Below, piece by piece: positions 11,501 through 23,500 of a DNA stretch of 64,000 bases (within the stretch, counting starts at the first letter, position 1; the number at the start of each line of letters is the position of its first letter). The position numbers were made by a program, and so were the translations under genes. Source of the stretch: Capsicum annuum (Eukaryota; Streptophyta; Magnoliopsida; Solanales; Solanaceae); assembly GCF_002878395.1 (NCBI RefSeq), contig NC_061118.1, forward strand, positions 90,096,952-90,160,951. The letters run 5' to 3'. The notes under the pieces were generated by a model, which did no database searches, had not been told where the DNA came from, and saw only the letters and a program-made list of their open reading frames with translations.

Positions 11501-14500
11501 TCTTGTTGTTTTCTTTCCATTGTTGATGTAAGGTACCCTACTGAACAGCAAAAGTCAGATTAGTTCAACAACTGCTGATGCTCTAAGAGAGGCCACTTCG
11601 AGGGGTGTAAAAGTGGTCATAGCTACTGGAAAAGTGAGGACAAGCTATTTTCTTTTCCCATATCCTGCAGAGTTTCTCTGATTTCCTTTAGATATATGGT
11701 ATCCCTTGATGCAATATACTATGTATTTCTCCTGTTTCTTTTCAACTATTATAAGCTTTGTATTATGACTTGGCGAACAGACTCGTCCTGCTGTCATTAC
11801 TCTGTTCAAGAGTGTAGGTTTAGCTGGAAAAGACGGTATTGTTTCAGAGGTTTCTCCAGGAGTATTTGTGCAGGTTTAACTTATTCCATTTCTATCCCTA
11901 GTTAATAGCATTTTTTGTATAATCTTTTGAGCCATTCAGTCTTTACAATTGGATATGGATAATCGTGATCACTTACCAAAGTACATAGAGATTCATTTAA
12001 GATCTTCACAACGTCTTGTCTTCCTCCCAAAATTAGGGATTTTTGTTGATTGCAGTTATCCTTCCTTCTCGTATCCTTGTCACATTTGATTTTGACACAA
12101 TTTAAGTGAAATAGAAGGTTTTTACATGTTATCCAAATTAATAACTATGGGAAGTAAAGTTTTTCTTATCTCTCTCCCCCCCTCCCCCCAAAAAAACCAA
12201 AACCAGAAGTGAAAAATCTTCATGTGTTGTAAATAAGCTTGTATGTTGAAGGATAGTTCGGAACAAATGTAACCATTTTGGGACTACAGAAAGGGAAAGT
12301 GAAGCAATAAAGGATAGAGGAGTAGCCCATTTGTGAACCATATCTGATGATGTTATTTAGGACAACATAAGTTTAGGAAACAACTGCTTGACAAATTCTT
12401 TTCTACAACCCGATATATTCAGTTTATTTCAGCAGCTGTATCACCACACGTTGACATCAAATGGTTTGATGTTAGTGTTGTGAGTAAAATTGGGGAGAGT
12501 TGAATGATAATTGATGATTTGGTGATTTCCTTTATAAGAAGTTTATGAAGTTGATTTACATAATCTTATAATCTTTTTCATCTTTCTTCAGAAGACTCTG
12601 AAATTTCTTACAACAACATACCCAGTGTATTCCCACATAGTGGGGAAGACTCTGAAATTTCTTAAACAATGTAAATGATTTTTTTAGACGTGTGTGTGTG
12701 TGTGATGAACGCCCGAAAGGAATGGAGTGGGAAACACATGGAGGGCGAAATGAGATTTGGTAAACATATTCTCTTTAGCAAAGCTTATTGGAGTTTGGAC
12801 AGCTCTATGTTATTGAATATCCTTAGGAGATTCTTATGTTTGGTTGTTTTCTTTTAGACAAAAGTGAAATAAACAAGTGTGAAGTAAACAAATACTCCTA
12901 TCTTGATTAGTTAACTGTATTAATTAGACCTTTGGACTTTATTATATTTAAACATATGGTGGTTTAGAATGGAGATGAAATTCAATTTTTTGAAGAATGT
13001 TTGCATTTTAAGTTAAAAGTTGTCCCCATTTAGAATTTTTCGGTTATAAGATATTGAGTTAGTACTGATAAATGAGGAGAAAAGGTACCCTTTTCGGGAA
13101 AAAAAATCAGAGAAAAAAAGGAAGGTTCTCAGGAAAAAGAACACATTTTGGAACATCCCAAAATATAAAGTTGGTCATTAGTTTGGGCTAAAAGGAATAA
13201 TAATTTCATTTGATATAAAATTTAATAGCTTTCAGTTTTCTAATCCCCCCGGGCTATAACTTTCTTATGTTTTCTAAATTATACACAATTTCAGGGCTTG
13301 CTCGTTTATGGCACACAAGGCCGGGAAATTTCTCGTAGAAACTTGGATCCAGTTGTGTGTAGAGAGGTATTTTCTTTTGCTTGTGGCCACCTTAGTTCCC
13401 TTTCATTGGTTTACAATTTTGTTATTCTTGTTTTTTTGGATCAGGTTTGTATGTAATGCTATTTCAGGGGAAGCAACATCTTATACAACATCTCTTTTTG
13501 TCCATTACTCACGTATCATTATTCAATCTCCTTGGTTAAAAAAATAATTGCACTACAAAATATTTTGACCTACTAGGAGTAGCGCTATCAAAATTGGTTT
13601 GACCCGTGAGGCCGACCTCACTTGGCCATCAGCCTCAGAGGCCTAACCTGCAAGCCTCATAAGCCAGCCCGCGAATTTAAAGATAATTAATTAATATATT
13701 TATTTACCAAATTAAAAATCCAAAATATTTAAACAAGGTAAAATAAAAACTAAAAGATGTGTGAAGTACATTACTAGTAGACAATAGTAATTACTCATTT
13801 ACTCAATAGTCATTAATTAGTGATATAATACATGACATTAATATATTATAATTATATGATATATCATATTCGTATATACATATTCTTTGCCCTTTGATCT
13901 TTCGACTTCTCTTTGCTCATAGGTAGCCAGAAAAACTAGGGCTTTTAAAAGTCATTTCTCTTTCTTTTGTGCACAATTTTCTTAATTCCTCTGTCCAGAT
14001 CGTTGTTTTAGTCAAAATCTCCCTTCGATTGAATCTCCGACCAGTTGAAGAGAAGTTGTTAAGCTCTAATTGACGCGTTAGGTAATTTTTAGCACTTTAG
14101 AATTTTAGTTTTGTAGTTTTGTAACTGGGCAAAACTTTGGTGCAGATAAGATTTGTAATTTTTTTGAATTATTATAATTCAGTCGTATAGAAGTTTGTTG
14201 GCCATCTTTTTGACTAGCTAGTTGTTTATTATTCTTTATTTTGTTGATATTAACTATTATTGTAACTCGGTCACCCGTCAATCGCCTCTGAGCGTCAATA
14301 GTGCCTTATCCTTATCCAAATGGCTAAATTCAACTCTTTACTGCAAGAGAGATTTTCAAATCTCTTGAAAGCTGCAAATACATTTTGAAATCAGCGAAGG
14401 AAGCTCAGTCATGCCTTCAAATCTCAATACTAACTTGCCTTTGGCTGAGTTTAGATGTTAAAATCAAATCCGAGGGTTATGTTTTTTGACTTGCTCCATA

Positions 14501-17500
14501 TTCATCTTATCTTCTATCTATTCAGATAAGTGACCTCTTATTTTTTTTAAGTTCGAGAACTTAATTTTTCAAGTCGGCATAGGGAGGAATGAGAAGTTAA
14601 GAATGAAGTTGTTCATTCGAAACTCGTCAGGCGAAACTTTGACTTGGTACACTCTCCATTACCCCGTAAATGGCTTGATTGGCAAGAGATGGCTGAAGAT
14701 TTCACGAGTCGCTTCAGGTTTAATACTGAAATTACCCCGGACAGGTTCTTATTGGCCAACATACAGAAAAAGCCATCAGTCATAGGTATGTGCTGCATTG
14801 TTGGGTGAATGGGAACTGTGATGTTTTGAGTAGGTAATGAAGATCAGGTGCAACCCTAACGGTGGGCGGAGGGACAGTTGGAACTTAGCATAAATGGGAG
14901 CATGTGGTGTTTGTTTCAGTGGGTTTGTTAAATTGGCGGGAGTGACAAGAGTGAGTTCAGCATTTGGAATTTGGAACAGTGTGGGGAAAGTAGCAGCCGT
15001 AAGCTTAGTCAAGTCCCATACTTGGCGTAGTTCTTCCTTAAAGATCTCGATTTCCTATGACATGTTAGCCATTTGCTCGTCGTTCTGAGTATTTAGCAGT
15101 TTTTTGGAACTCTTGGTGTCGTTTACTGGTATCGTTGCAACCTTGTTGGATTCTTCAGTCATTTTTCTTTTGGATCAGAGGTTGTATTGTGATTCAGCCA
15201 GTTTGTGAGTTGACACAAATCAACATTCTTTGGGGGGGGGGGTTAATAATGAGTAAAAGAAAAGAAAGAAAAAGGAAAACCATGTTAGTTTTGGAGATGT
15301 CGAAAGATGTAACAAATATGTAACACATATATGCCAAATTAGTGACATTCACATGAAAGCGCGTCTTGATATGGATTCTTTTTTGCAGGAGGTGGGCCTA
15401 CAATGTAAGCATTAATGATTAACTGATCTCAAGTTTTCAGCACGAGATTCAAGACAAGTCTAAACTTCATTAATATCTGAAAGGGGTGGGGGAAACACGA
15501 TTTACAAATGAAATTTGAATCCAAGCAAAAGTTTTGATTTTGAATTTACATAATAATTGGCCTACCAACATGGGAAACATCAACATAGGTCATGCAAGAC
15601 CTTTATGGAGAACTAAAAATAGGAGGGAGAAACCTAAGGCCAGGTTGGGTGATCCTCATTGTCGTCATCTAATTCATAATAAGGCCCCACCATCCCTGGT
15701 TATCCATATCCCCTTCATTACCGAATTCTATGGGTCCGTACTCGAAGATTGCATCTGGAATGAGTTCACTTCCTTCTGGGTCCATGTGCATTACTCTCTG
15801 TCTCTAGGGTCATAGTCATTAGGATTATGTTCTGAATATTCTATCGGATCTTCCCCCATCTCTTCTTTTGGTTCATTTCAACTAAGGGTGTGAGATGGTC
15901 AATCGATCTTGGGGTCACCTGCTAGTACATAGCAGTAGATATGGGCATGAGGTGCAAGAGTTCATTCGCCCTTTGGATGTTGACAATCCTTGGAATCCTG
16001 CATACTAGGCCTAGCTAAAATTCCTCCCGCCATATACCAGTGTAGTACTCCAGGGCGCACCATGAATCGATCTCTATGCTAAGCTGAGAATGTCCATCTA
16101 TCCTTCTATCAAGTCTCTGATTTTTTCCACGGGGATTCTTTCTTCATAATATCCTTCAGCTAATGCCATGTTGAACCATAAAGGGACATTCTGCCTCATC
16201 TCAAACTGTCGGAGAACCCTCAATGGTGCATAGGGTTGGATTTCTTTTAGCCCGATCAACTCAAGAAAATAACAATAATTACTTCTCAACATCGCTCGAC
16301 CGTTGATCCATGGTAACCGCCATTGAATGGGATTTCCAATGAGGTTAGTTGGGAAAATTCGCTACTCTTTTTCATTGTTCGGGATATCCCACATGTTCAT
16401 CCTTAGTTCATGACTTCAGATTTTGTTGCGTATAACCCCTCTGATATCATTATCCGCATTCTTTTTGTAAAAGTGCTCCAATGCCCATACTTCTAGCATC
16501 AAAATACATTCTCTGAAAAAGTTATTTCATCTAGAGAATGTGGATAATGATCAGAAGATTTCTGCTAAGACCATCGGCATAATTGTTACTTTGACTGGTT
16601 CTCTAACATTTAAAGAACCACCGGGAGCAGATTGATTTTGATACGATTTCCTCTTATTGGGAAGATCATGATCCCCAAAAAGGCTACTACAAAAGCTACT
16701 CGGTGTTTTTCCAATCAATCCTGGAAAAGAAGAAATCTTCCTGAAATTGATTATAACTTTCTCTCCATCTCTAAAAAAGATATTTCAACTCGACCCATCC
16801 TTCCTCGAAGTTTCGCAAATTTGCACCAATTCTTAATCCCTAAAGAGCGGAGAAAACCACTTCCTGATGTAGTACGCAAGGCCAAAGGTGCCCGCCCGAC
16901 ACCAATGGTAAGTTAGCGATTTGCCTCATTCCTCTAATGTGGGCATGATTTCAAAGTCCGAGAACCTACAAGTTGCTGTGGTTGGTTCCCAAAACTCAAT
17001 TATTAGCCGAATGAATTGTTTGTTTACCCTCGGCTCTGGCAGATTGGGGAAGGATCCTAATGGGACAGGATTTCATCTCCATGAGCTATCCGAACATTTC
17101 CCACTAATGCCTTAAGAATTCGGGGAACCTCAGACATCATTTCGATGTTTGGAAGATTTTGATTTATTAGTATATGAGTTAAAGAAAAGAAAGAGTAGGC
17201 CTAATTTCCCGAATCTCTTATGGTTTTAATATTTGGATCAATCAATTATTTTTCACACAAAGAAACGTCATTTGGTTTTATAAAGAGCCTTAGACGTGAA
17301 GGTGGTTTCCTAAACGCGAGGTCAATGCCAAGGATCGACATGCCTAAGGCTACGCAACATGGCCTATTTTTCCAGAGTAAGAGTATTTTCCTAGATGGTT
17401 AAGAGTGAGACTGAATAACTACTAGAAGGTGCGTAGTAATTTGAACGCACCAACTTTGAAACTAAAGAATCCAAGGAAGTTTCGAAAGACACTCTTCTCG

Positions 17501-20500
17501 TGTGTGTTTGTGTACGACCAAAGACTTGAAGGAAGTGCAATGGCAGTATAAGAAAAGCAGTAACAAATAGTGATTTTCAATCAAATAGGGAATGTAAGTT
17601 TGGATTTGACTTGCGTACTTTCAAACACAGAAAAAGTGAGCCAAATTGCTGATTTTCCATTGGTCGGACGGACACCTTTGGCCTCGCGTACTACATCAAA
17701 AAGTGATTTTCTCCACTTTGTAAGGATAAAAATTAGTCCAGGTTTGCGAAAGGTCGAGGAAGGATGGGTTGGTTGAAATATCTTTTTAAGATTTTCGGCT
17801 GGAGAGAAAGTTATAATTAATTTCAGGAAAAATTCTTCTTTTCCAGGGTTGATTAGGGAAGGCATCGGGCAATCGCTTTCGTAATAGCCTTTTTGGGGAT
17901 CATGATCTTCCCAATAAGAGGAAACTATATCAACATCAATCTACTCCCGATGGTTCTTTATCTAGTCAAAGTAACAATTATGCCGATAGTCTTAGCAGAA
18001 ATTTTTCGATCATTATCTACGTGCTCTAGAGGATGACTTTTTCAAAGGATGTAATTTGATGCTACAAGTATGGGAGCACTTTTACAGAAGGAATGCGAAT
18101 AATGGCATGGAGTTGTACACAACAAAATCCGAAATCATGAACTAAGGGTGAACATGTGGGATGTCCTGAACAATGATGAAGAATGGTACATTTTTCTAAC
18201 CAACCTTAGTGGAAATCTCATTCAATGGCCGCTACCATGCGTTCGCGGTCGAGTGATGTTGAGAAGTAATTACTATTATTTTCTTGAGTTGATCATGGAG
18301 CAGTTACAGCTGACTGAGGACATGACCCTGGATAGAAAGTTATGGAGAAAAAGCATTACAGTAGAGGGCTAAGGGTGTGGAGGAGTAGTAGTCAGTAAGT
18401 AGGTGGACTTGCTGTCGTTTGTTGGCAAATTTATGTATTTAGCTATTTATTTATGGCTTTAGTTATTGATTTACATATGTATTTCTTTTTTCTTTTCTCT
18501 AATTGCGAGTGTCGTACCTATTTTATTTGTGTCATGTTCTACGATTTTGATGTTTCTGTTTCATGTCTTTTGTTTTGAGCCGGGGGTTTATCGAAAATAG
18601 CCTCTCTACCTTCCTAGAGGTAGTGGTATGGACTGCGTACATTCTACCCTCCCCAGACCCCACTATGTGGGAATATACTGGGTTTGTTGTTGTTGTTGTT
18701 GATCATGCTAGAACGAATCCAGCCCTCGCACCATTGATGGTTCTCTGACAGTTTGGGATGAGGCAGAATGTCCCTTTATGGTCCAACATGGCATTAACTG
18801 AAAGAGATAAGGATCCCTGTGGAAAGAATCAAAGACCTGATAGAAAGGATGGAAGGACATTCTCAGCCTAGGCATGGTAGATCGATTCGTGGTGCACCCC
18901 AGAGTACTACACGTGGTATATGGCGGGAGGAATTTTAGTCTGGCCTAGGGGTGTGCATCAGTTGGTTCGATTTTATGTATTATCGGTTTTTAAATATGCT
19001 AAATCAATAACCAAACTAATAAGATATTTTTTATTGATTTTCGGTTTATCGATTTTTATTCCTTAACGATTCGATTTTCGATTTAATCGATAAGAAAATA
19101 TGCATAAAATAGAAATAGTAGCAACTAACAAGAAAAGAAACGAAATCTTAGTTGCAGTGAAAATCTTACATAATGTTTTTTATTTTAAAAGAACCTTCAA
19201 GCTTGAATAGGTTTTCGAAAAATTGAATAGGTTTGTAGAAAGGAAAGAGAAATATAGAGTAGGTTTTATAGGGTAGCGTGTAATTTGGAATATTCTTATT
19301 AGGTTATCGGTTTATCCAATAACCCAATAAGAAAAAATCATAACCGAATCAATAATCCAATAAAATAAATTTATAAAACCATTAAAAATTGTTAACCCAG
19401 TGACCCAATACCAACAAGCCAATAACATTTTTATCGGTTCGGTTTATAGGTCGGTTCGGTTTTTGCACACCTCTAATCTGGCCTAGTTATGCAGGATTCC
19501 AAGGATGGTCGACATCTAAAGGGCTTATCAAATCAGGAATGAACTCTTGCACCTCATGCCCATATATACTATTATGTACCAACAGGTGACCCCAAGACTC
19601 ATTGACCATCTCATACCCTTACCCTTAGTTAACAATGAACCAGAAGAAGATTTAGAACGTGATCCTAATGATTATGACCCTAGGGACGAGGTAGTAATGC
19701 ACATGGACCCAGAAGGAAGTGATACAATCCAAATTGGCATCAATGCCTTTGAGCATATAATTCGAGGCCGACATAAGGGATTTCAAGCCATAACCATCTC
19801 GAGGATGCTAAGACATGTTTGGAGTACCCTTGTTAAGCTCCCACGAGAACCATATCACGTGTGAATGATAGCTTGGAATTGAGAGAAGCTATATTTGAAG
19901 ATGTCATCCAAAGGAGCGTTGAGCAACACCTCATTTGGATGATAGCGTGGGCCTCGAGAGAGTATGGGCGCCCTTTGCATTGTTTGGACTTTTAGGTCAC
20001 TTTTGGGCCCAATAGCTTTTAGGATCACTTTTGGGCCCATTGTGTAATAAATAGCCCATGGCTATAAATAGCTAGTTTTCCTTCATTTTGTAGAGAGCTG
20101 ATGAATGATGAATTGAGTTACACTTGCGAGTGTTTATGTTAAGCTTGTTGGGAGCTTATTGGTTGTTTAGAAACGTGGGTGCTCGGGAATCCGTTCCCGT
20201 TTGTGTCCTCGTAAGAGGTTGGTGTTGTCGGTGATTGATAGGAATGTCTAGGGTTAAGTATACCTTTGGTTGTTCTCTCGTTATCGACTTATGTCAATTT
20301 ATCTATCTTTTACTTTATTATCTTGTTTTTCTTTGTTTGTCATTGTTTTCGTATTGTTCTTGTTTTCGTATTTTACGTCTCGTATGATTTGGTATTAGAG
20401 CTGAGCTTGACTTTGTTCCCACGAAGTCAATCTTGGGTCTCATTGTGTTGAAAAATCGAAAAACCACAAAAATATTTTACTCCCGTTTTACCCCTAGGTC

Positions 20501-23500
20501 AATTTTTTGAGTTTTTGATTCTTGTGTTTTCTTGTGTTTTTGGTGTTAATTCTTATTCTCTACTACTATTTGAGTCGAAATCCAAAATTGAGCTTAATCC
20601 GAGGTGATTAAGGCCTTATTTGTTTGCACTTAATGAAGGTCTGAATCTGAATGGTTCAGACTTCAGACCATTAAGTGCATTTGTTTTTTATTAAGGTTTT
20701 AGCTCTTAATAGGTCCGAATAGGTTTTAATCATTCAGATCTAGAACCAGGTCTTAATAAGTTTGAAGAGATATTCTGGTGTTGGATAATATTCACCACTC
20801 TATTCATAATTAGCAGTCATTACCACTAACCATCTCTGCCACCGCCATCATTGTCAACCCCCACCCACCACCAATAACCACCTTCGCCATCACAACCACC
20901 ATTAACAACAAATATCGCTACCAACCACTATTGTCAACTGCTACCACACCTACTACATTTATTATTTTAATTATATTCACCGCCGTCAACAGCACCACAA
21001 TCATCAACCACTACCGGCCAATTCCTACTACCGATCAACTTATCTATCACAACTAGCACCACCACTAACTACAACTAATACATCACAACCTCCACACATT
21101 CTTCGGCCGCCACCACCATTGTCTCTAGTAATGCCACCTCTACCACCACTTCAATCACTACCATTGCTACAATTTATCTCTACTAACAACCATCTCCACC
21201 ATCACAACAAACAACATCTCCAACTAGCACCAACACATCGACAATCGTTTCGTATTCATGTCTCAGCCAACACAATCAACATCTCAAACTACTAACATCA
21301 AGCAACGTCACATCACAACCACCATCACCACGATCAATCGTTACCATCATACCAATCACTATATTACCAAACATCATAACTATCACCACCAACATTATTA
21401 ATCACTAACATCAATCATTGTCACCACAACCACCGTTATAAACCATCTCCACTATCATTAACAAACAGAAATGTTTTTTCTCAATCAAATTATAATTTTG
21501 TTGTATTAAATTACATACTTTTTTAATATATAATTAATTTTTTATTTTATTATATATACAAATAAAATATTTTTGCACATTCAGATGTTGAAAAACAAAT
21601 AGTCTTAATCATTCAGTTTTCAGATCTAGAGATAACATCGTAATCATTCAGATGTGCATTCAGATTCAGACGTCTGTATGTTAAAAAAAACAAATGCAAC
21701 CTAAGTAACCTACCATAGTTGGAGCTTGAGTTTGAAGAAATTTTGAGGTGGGATCTTAATTTTGATTGGTTTTGTGGAGAATTTTGAGCTTAAATCATGT
21801 GGATTGTGTTCGGGAGGTTGAAGTGAGCTTGGATTTTGAATTTCATCGAATTTCGAGGTCAATTGCTTGAGGGTCAATTTTTGAATGTTCTTGGCGTTCT
21901 TCATGTTCTTCCTATATGGTTGAAGAAGAAAATTAAAAAATGTGTGTTTGATCCAAAAAGGAGGTGAGAGAAGGTGTTGTACTTGTTTATTCCAAAGAAT
22001 ATTTCATTCTTCCAAAGAGAAAATAATCAAAAGTCATCAAAAGGGAATATTCAAAGGAAGAAGACAAATGAGAGTACAAAGGAGGGGACCACAAGAAATT
22101 CAAAGCTTCTTGAGCTTGAAAATTCAATTGAAGAGCCCCTAACTCTTGAATTTTCGTCCATAGCAACCCCAATAACTCCAATTCAAGTTCCCAAATACAT
22201 ATCAACACTTCTCCAACATCAATTAAAGCTCTTAAACACATCTCAACACCTTAATTGCTCTGTTGCTCAAGGTTTGAATTTTAGTTTCATTTTCTTTGTT
22301 CTTAAACGTCATTCTTGATTCGTTCTTCTTGGTGTCTTAATTTCTTGTGTCTTTTCCTTTTTTTATCTTTTGTTTTCTTAGTTTAACTCTTGAATTCAAG
22401 TCTTTGTACGTTATATTTCTTGTTCGTTTTGTCGTTTTGATTTGTTTCTTTCTTATTTTGATTCTTGAATTCAAGTTCTTATTTCTTCGTTGAGTCGTTC
22501 ATTACCATGGCCCCGGTAGTTGAGGTTTAACCTATCCTAAGCCGGGCCTAATTTGATACTCATTGGGAAGCCCTCATGGATTTGCGGCAAGATATAACAA
22601 GCATGAATGAGAAGTTGACCAAAGTGGAATGGAAAATGATGAATCTAGACGGAAGAATGGTGAGTGTGGAAGGAAACCATAATTCTTCAAATCCTACTAC
22701 TCCAACCCCACGACATGTATCCCGACCACTATAATTCCACCAACAAACACCCCAAACCTTTCCCAAGCTCCCCAAAATCAAGTGTCAGACTGCCCCGAGC
22801 ACCAAAGGCCACTCCTAATCCAATGTGACAAAGACAATTCAAACATTGAGCCTTTGTCATTGACTAACCTTTTGCCTAGTATCATTTCTCCTCTTGTGCA
22901 GGATCATGAAACATCTTCTTCAAAGGAGAAGACAAGGAGAGTGCCTCACAAACATATGCTTGAAGATCGCACGGAGTTCTTATCAAAGGTTTCCAAACTT
23001 GAGAAGTATGATGGAACGTCATCAAAAAATTTGGATTCGAGGTCGAATCCTCTTCAAGAAGGGGAGGATGATACAATCCGAATTAGCATCAACGTCTTTG
23101 AGCATATAATTCGAGGCCAACACAAGGGATTTCAAGCCATGACCATCTCGAGGATGCTAAGACATGTTTGGAGTACCCTTGTTAAGCTCCCACGAGAACC
23201 ATATCACGTGTGGATGATAGCTTGGAATGCGGGAGAAGCTATACTTGAAGATGTCATCCAAAGGAGCGTTGAACAACACCACATTTGGATGATAGCGTGG
23301 GCCTCGAGAGAGTATGGGCGCCCTTTGCATTGTTTGGGCTCTTGAGTCACTTTTGGGCTCAATAGATTTTAGGGTCACTTTTGGGCCCATTGTGTAATAA
23401 ATAGCCCATGGCTATAAATAGCTAATTTTCCTTCATTTTGTAGAGAGTTTCATTTTGTAGAGAGTTGATGAATGATGAATTGAGTTACACTTGCAAGTGT

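Larger units (their letters stand above)
17640..19720. repeat. Right arm of the large inverted repeat, with two insertions
   Basis: Reverse-complement counterpart of 15763-16920. It is longer because an RTE LINE tail (18298-18697) and an hAT MITE (18946-19475) inserted after the inverted duplication formed; the left arm has neither. The plus-strand reading repeats the DUF7745-like block ([12 protein letters not shown] near 18255-18290, interrupted, resuming after 18708). Confidence 0.8.
17870..19720 (+). pseudogene. DUF7745-like retroelement ORF, right arm copy
   Basis: Same domain as the left arm, on the plus strand. It has multiple stops and is split by the RTE tail within the FLEL block and by an hAT MITE downstream. 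After the second insertion it continues into the acidic [18 protein letters not shown] region (about 19630-19690) and ends where the LTR of the next element begins at 19720. Confidence 0.5.

Noticed and set aside
15230..15242. G run as a quadruplex
   Set aside because: A single homopolymer run of about 11 G with no further G blocks nearby; likely simple slippage.
15534..15815. 93-codon plus-strand frame as a gene
   Set aside because: It is antisense to the DUF7745-like minus-strand reading and its inverted-repeat partner shows the same coding sense.
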